Of a stretch of 24,856 nt of DNA, positions 22,561 to 24,856 are shown piece after piece. Numbering within the stretch: the stretch's first letter is position 1; the number at the start of each line of letters is the position of its first letter. Source of the DNA: Candidatus Kaiserbacteria bacterium RIFCSPHIGHO2_02_FULL_54_11b (lineage in GTDB: Bacteria; Patescibacteriota; Minisyncoccia; Phycocordibacterales; UBA2100); contig MFLH01000010.1 in NCBI GenBank assembly GCA_001781275.1, forward strand, positions 13,048 through 37,903. Direction: 5' to 3'. The notes beneath the pieces are model-generated. The model did no database searches. It was not told the DNA's origin and saw only the letters and a list, made by a program, of their open reading frames with translations. A program made the position numbers and the translations under genes.

Positions 22561-24267
22561 GTCTGGTGGCAAAGCGTAGTAGTTGATGAGATATTTGGTG
22601 AGGTTGGAAAACGGCTGCGAAAGTGTCGCCGAGGAAAATTCCTGACCTTTCGGCTCGAGCGCAAAGAGGAAGATGATGAACTTGGGATCGCGTGCCGGAA
22701 AGTAGCCGAAGAAAGAGTGCAGGATGCGATCGGTATAGTATCCGCCGCCGCCGGGGATGGCGATCTGTGCGGTGCCAGTCTTCGCTGCTATCGAGTAGTG
22801 TTCTTGCTTAAGTTTGCCGCCGATGAGCGCCGTGTCGTAGCTCTCTACAAGCATTGTAGTAACCGCATCGGTCGAACTTGCGCTCAAGACCTGCGGACCC
22901 TTGCCTGGGTCTATAGACCGTGTGATGCCGTTGGGAAATTTGATCGCTTTCACCACATGCGGATTGGGAAGCACTCCCCCGTTTGCGAGGGCGGAAAGCG
23001 CGCGGGTCATCGCGATCGGAGAGACCGATATCCCCTGCCCGAAGGATGCGCTGGCATAATCAATGTCGTAGCCATTTATGATCGGGCCGATCTGACCTAC
23101 CGCCTCGCTCGGCAGATCGATACCCGTCTTTTTGCCAAGCTCGAGACTCTGCACGTATTCCCCAAAAACGCTGTGACCCATTTTGTCGACGACGAAGGAC
23201 GCGCCCGTGTTGAGCGATTGATTCAAGACGATCTGCATGCTCACCACTCCGTGCGCTTTTTTATCGGAATTGCAGACCCGCTTCCCGCTTTTTTCGATAC
23301 AGCCGGTATCCCGGTAAGTGGTAGAAGGCGTCACCGCGCCTTTGTCGATACCTGCCGCCATGGTGAGCGGTTTCATAATGGAACCCATTTCAAAGGTACT
23401 TTCCACAAGCGCGTTGCGAAATACCGCAGGGCTCGCCACTGTGTTGTACGTGTTGGGGTCATACGCGGGGCGACCGGCCATCGCGATGATCTCGCCCGTG
23501 CGGGGGTCCATGACGATGCCGCCGGAGATCTTTGGCGAATAGCTCCTCATGACGCCATCGAGCGTCTCCTCGAGTGTGCGCTCCACCGACGGCTCGATGG
23601 AGGTAATGATAGAACCTTGATGACCGGTGGGATCCGAAGAAACGGCAGCCTGCAAATTGGTGAAAATCTCGGCAAACGGATTGATGCTCATGCCGTCTTG
23701 TTTCTGGATGAGTGTATCCTGCCAACTTTTCTCAAGGCCGTAGACACCGACTCGCTTGTCGCCCTGATAGCCGACAAACCCGATCGCCTGTGCGGCAAGC
23801 TCGCGTGCCGGATAGAATCGCCATTGATCTTGCACCAAGAGAAGACCGGGGACCTTGAGCGGCCGGATCTTTTTTGCAGCATCGTCGGGCACGCGGAAAG
23901 CGATCTCCTCATACGGATCGCCTTTTTTCGCTGCGCTCGCGAAAAAGCGCTCTCGATCGATGGGGGTGAACGCGTTGAGCTGCTCGTATACGGTAGCCGC
24001 GTCGGAGATCTGATCGGGCTTGATCGCGATGCGCCATCCCGTCTGCATTACCGCAGCCGATACAAGCTCTCCGTCTTTTGTGGTGAAGTAGATCGAGCCG
24101 CGGCTCGCGGTATCCGGATCGGGCTTCACATAGTGAGCACTCGCCCGCTCGCGATACTCGCTCCCATGGACGATCTGTACAAAATAGAGCCGCACCACAA
24201 AGAGAAGTGCGACAAGCACGAAAAATCCGCAAAGGATCCGTGTGCGGAGGACAAAGCGGGCTCTCAT
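22555..24267 (-). CDS. ftsI: Penicillin-binding protein, FtsI/PBP2-type transpeptidase
   Basis: 570 residues. A membrane anchor covers about 9-30. The N-terminal non-catalytic domain contains 'ASRGSIYFTT' (the R-G-x-I-x dimerisation-domain start), and the transpeptidase domain runs from about 225 to the end. Catalytic motifs are S296-x-x-K299 in 'EMGSIMKPLT', SLN at 351-353 and KTG at 496-498, so the enzyme should cross-link peptidoglycan. Its place after rsmH and an ftsL-like gene is that of ftsI, the septal transpeptidase, in the dcw cluster. It starts 18 bases after the ftsL-like stop. Its own stop lies in a 13-bp palindrome. Confidence 0.95.
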   Translation of the reverse strand: MRARFVLRTRILCGFFVLVALLFVVRLYFVQIVHGSEYRERASAHYVKPDPDTASRGSIYFTTKDGELVSAAVMQTGWRIAIKPDQISDAATVYEQLNAFTPIDRERFFASAAKKGDPYEEIAFRVPDDAAKKIRPLKVPGLLLVQDQWRFYPARELAAQAIGFVGYQGDKRVGVYGLEKSWQDTLIQKQDGMSINPFAEIFTNLQAAVSSDPTGHQGSIITSIEPSVERTLEETLDGVMRSYSPKISGGIVMDPRTGEIIAMAGRPAYDPNTYNTVASPAVFRNALVESTFEMGSIMKPLTMAAGIDKGAVTPSTTYRDTGCIEKSGKRVCNSDKKAHGVVSMQIVLNQSLNTGASFVVDKMGHSVFGEYVQSLELGKKTGIDLPSEAVGQIGPIINGYDIDYASASFGQGISVSPIAMTRALSALANGGVLPNPHVVKAIKFPNGITRSIDPGKGPQVLSASSTDAVTTMLVESYDTALIGGKLKQEHYSIAAKTGTAQIAIPGGGGYYTDRILHSFFGYFPARDPKFIIFLFALEPKGQEFSSATLSQPFSNLTKYLINYYALPPDR

Positions 24268-24285
24268 ATCCGCAGGTAGGGCTGA

Positions 24286-24687
24286 CTAGATCTCATTACG
24301 GACAATTGTAGCAGCTCCGACATTGCCCGGTCGATAGACGTATGCCTGATGCGTAATCGGGGAAAGACCGAGCGCCGGCCCCGATTGAGGTGAGATAGCT
24401 TTGGTGAGCTCAAAATAATTCTGCTCCAGCCCTCCGATAGAGCCTTGGATGACCGATACCTGCGTGAGTGCCTCTTTGCGGGCGATGACATTCAAAATAG
24501 ATGCCGAGACGAAATACAAATAGCCGCAAAAGATCACTACGAGCGCTGCTCCGAGTAGGCGAAGCCCCATATGCTCCCACGGGTGAGCAACCGAGAGCGA
24601 GGCCCCGCGGCGTGCGGATGAGAAATCAAATTTCCCCTGAAATATCGAGGGGGCGTATCTGCTTATTTTGTGTATTCTGGTTCTCAT
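24286..24687 (-). CDS. ftsL: FtsL-like division protein
   Basis: 133 residues from the ATG at 24687; a TTG at 24702 that overlaps the rsmH stop is an alternative start. The layout is that of FtsL: a basic cytoplasmic N-terminus (about 1-40), one membrane helix (about 41-60, 'GLRLLGAALVVIFCGYLYFV') and an extracytoplasmic stretch with coiled-coil character (about 62-100). FtsL proteins are poorly conserved in sequence, so the call rests on topology and on position between rsmH and ftsI. With FtsB/FtsQ partners it would regulate septal peptidoglycan synthesis. Confidence 0.75.
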   Translation of the reverse strand: MRTRIHKISRYAPSIFQGKFDFSSARRGASLSVAHPWEHMGLRLLGAALVVIFCGYLYFVSASILNVIARKEALTQVSVIQGSIGGLEQNYFELTKAISPQSGPALGLSPITHQAYVYRPGNVGAATIVRNEI

Positions 24688-24698
24688 AGTACTTATTT

Positions 24699-24856
24699 TC
24701 AAAGTTTCTGTATCACACGAAGTTTTGCGCTGCGGGCACGCGGATTTTGAGCGATTTCTCCGGAAGACGCTGCGATAGGCTTCTTATTCACTCGCTTTCC
24801 CTCGCCCGCTTCCTCCCAGTGTCTGAAGAGCTGCTTTACGAGCCTGTCTTCGATCG
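24699..24856 (-). CDS. rsmH: 16S rRNA (cytosine-1402-N4)-methyltransferase, C-terminal end
   Basis: Only the last 52 codons are present; the stop is TGA at 24699-24701. The reading frame gives 'IEDRLVKQLFRHW', 'KKPIAAS' and 'NPRARSAKLRV', the well-conserved C-terminus of RsmH/MraW (S-x-E-D-R-x-V-K-x-x-F, K-P-x-x-P-S, N-P-R-S-R-S-A-K-L-R). RsmH methylates N4 of C1402 in 16S rRNA using SAM and normally heads the dcw cluster. ftsL begins 11 bases after the stop. Confidence 0.93.
   Translation of the reverse strand, partial: IEDRLVKQLFRHWEEAGEGKRVNKKPIAASSGEIAQNPRARSAKLRVIQKL

Noticed and set aside
22429..24279. 616-codon plus-strand open frame opposite the PBP gene
   Set aside because: It is exactly antisense to a gene with all transpeptidase motifs, its protein is Arg/His/Cys-rich without any recognisable domain, and it arises from codon bias of the real gene.

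Overview
The window reads as a piece of a chromosome from a Patescibacteria (Candidate Phyla Radiation) bacterium, probably a parcubacterial lineage. This is an inference from several signs. The ATP synthase delta and epsilon subunits are shortened. One envelope protein has the 'RGFIQIPLL' N-terminus I associate with this group. Small palindromic repeats sit at gene ends and one lies inside ahcY. Gene spacing is very tight and most genes lie on the minus strand. UGA acts as a normal stop (rsmH, atpC, the ArdC-like gene), which argues against the UGA-Gly lineages (Gracilibacteria, Absconditabacteria).

Left part (1-5733, minus strand). The first codons of hsdS and a complete hsdM form a type I restriction-modification operon, with a 207-residue CxxC protein upstream. 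Next comes a membrane-anchored envelope protein behind a hairpin-rich leader. A compact four-gene accessory operon follows, encoding an ArdC-like domain, a SymE/AbrB-like domain, an unrecognised 200-residue protein and a DpnD/PcfM-like small protein. It resembles cargo of plasmids or integrated elements.

Middle-left (5936-10439). A HU-like DNA-binding protein and a 58-residue secreted peptide lie on the plus strand and end at a strong terminator. Convergent to them is a minus-strand run: a 640-residue secreted protein with a lysozyme-like segment, an RNHCP zinc protein, a four-helix membrane protein and a flavodoxin-fold oxidoreductase.

Centre (10606-18144). This is a complete F1Fo ATP synthase locus, in transcription order atpB, atpE, atpF, atpH, atpA, atpG, an unknown 113-residue gene, rdgB, atpD, atpC. 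Two features are unusual. A small plus-strand gene with its own terminator is wedged between atpB and atpE, and rdgB plus the unknown gene lie between gamma and beta. Palindromes of one family (core GAGCGnnGTCGA, arms varying but complementary) sit at the ends of atpA, atpH and atpF. Two of them contain the TAG stop of the gene they follow.

Right part (18165-24856, minus strand). An alpha/beta hydrolase, S-adenosylhomocysteine hydrolase (ahcY) and a PfkB kinase, probably adenosine kinase, form a likely SAH-recycling operon; the SAM-dependent methyltransferases HsdM and RsmH in the same window generate its substrate. Two small membrane proteins, a tRNA-Glu(CUC) and a cluster of four palindromes follow. 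The end of a division/cell-wall cluster (rsmH, ftsL-like, ftsI-type penicillin-binding protein) closes the window.

I see no CRISPR array, rRNA, IS element or replication origin. The most unusual material is the palindrome family and its habit of sitting on stop codons, the split atp operon, and the small accessory operon with its 245-base out-of-frame overlap.
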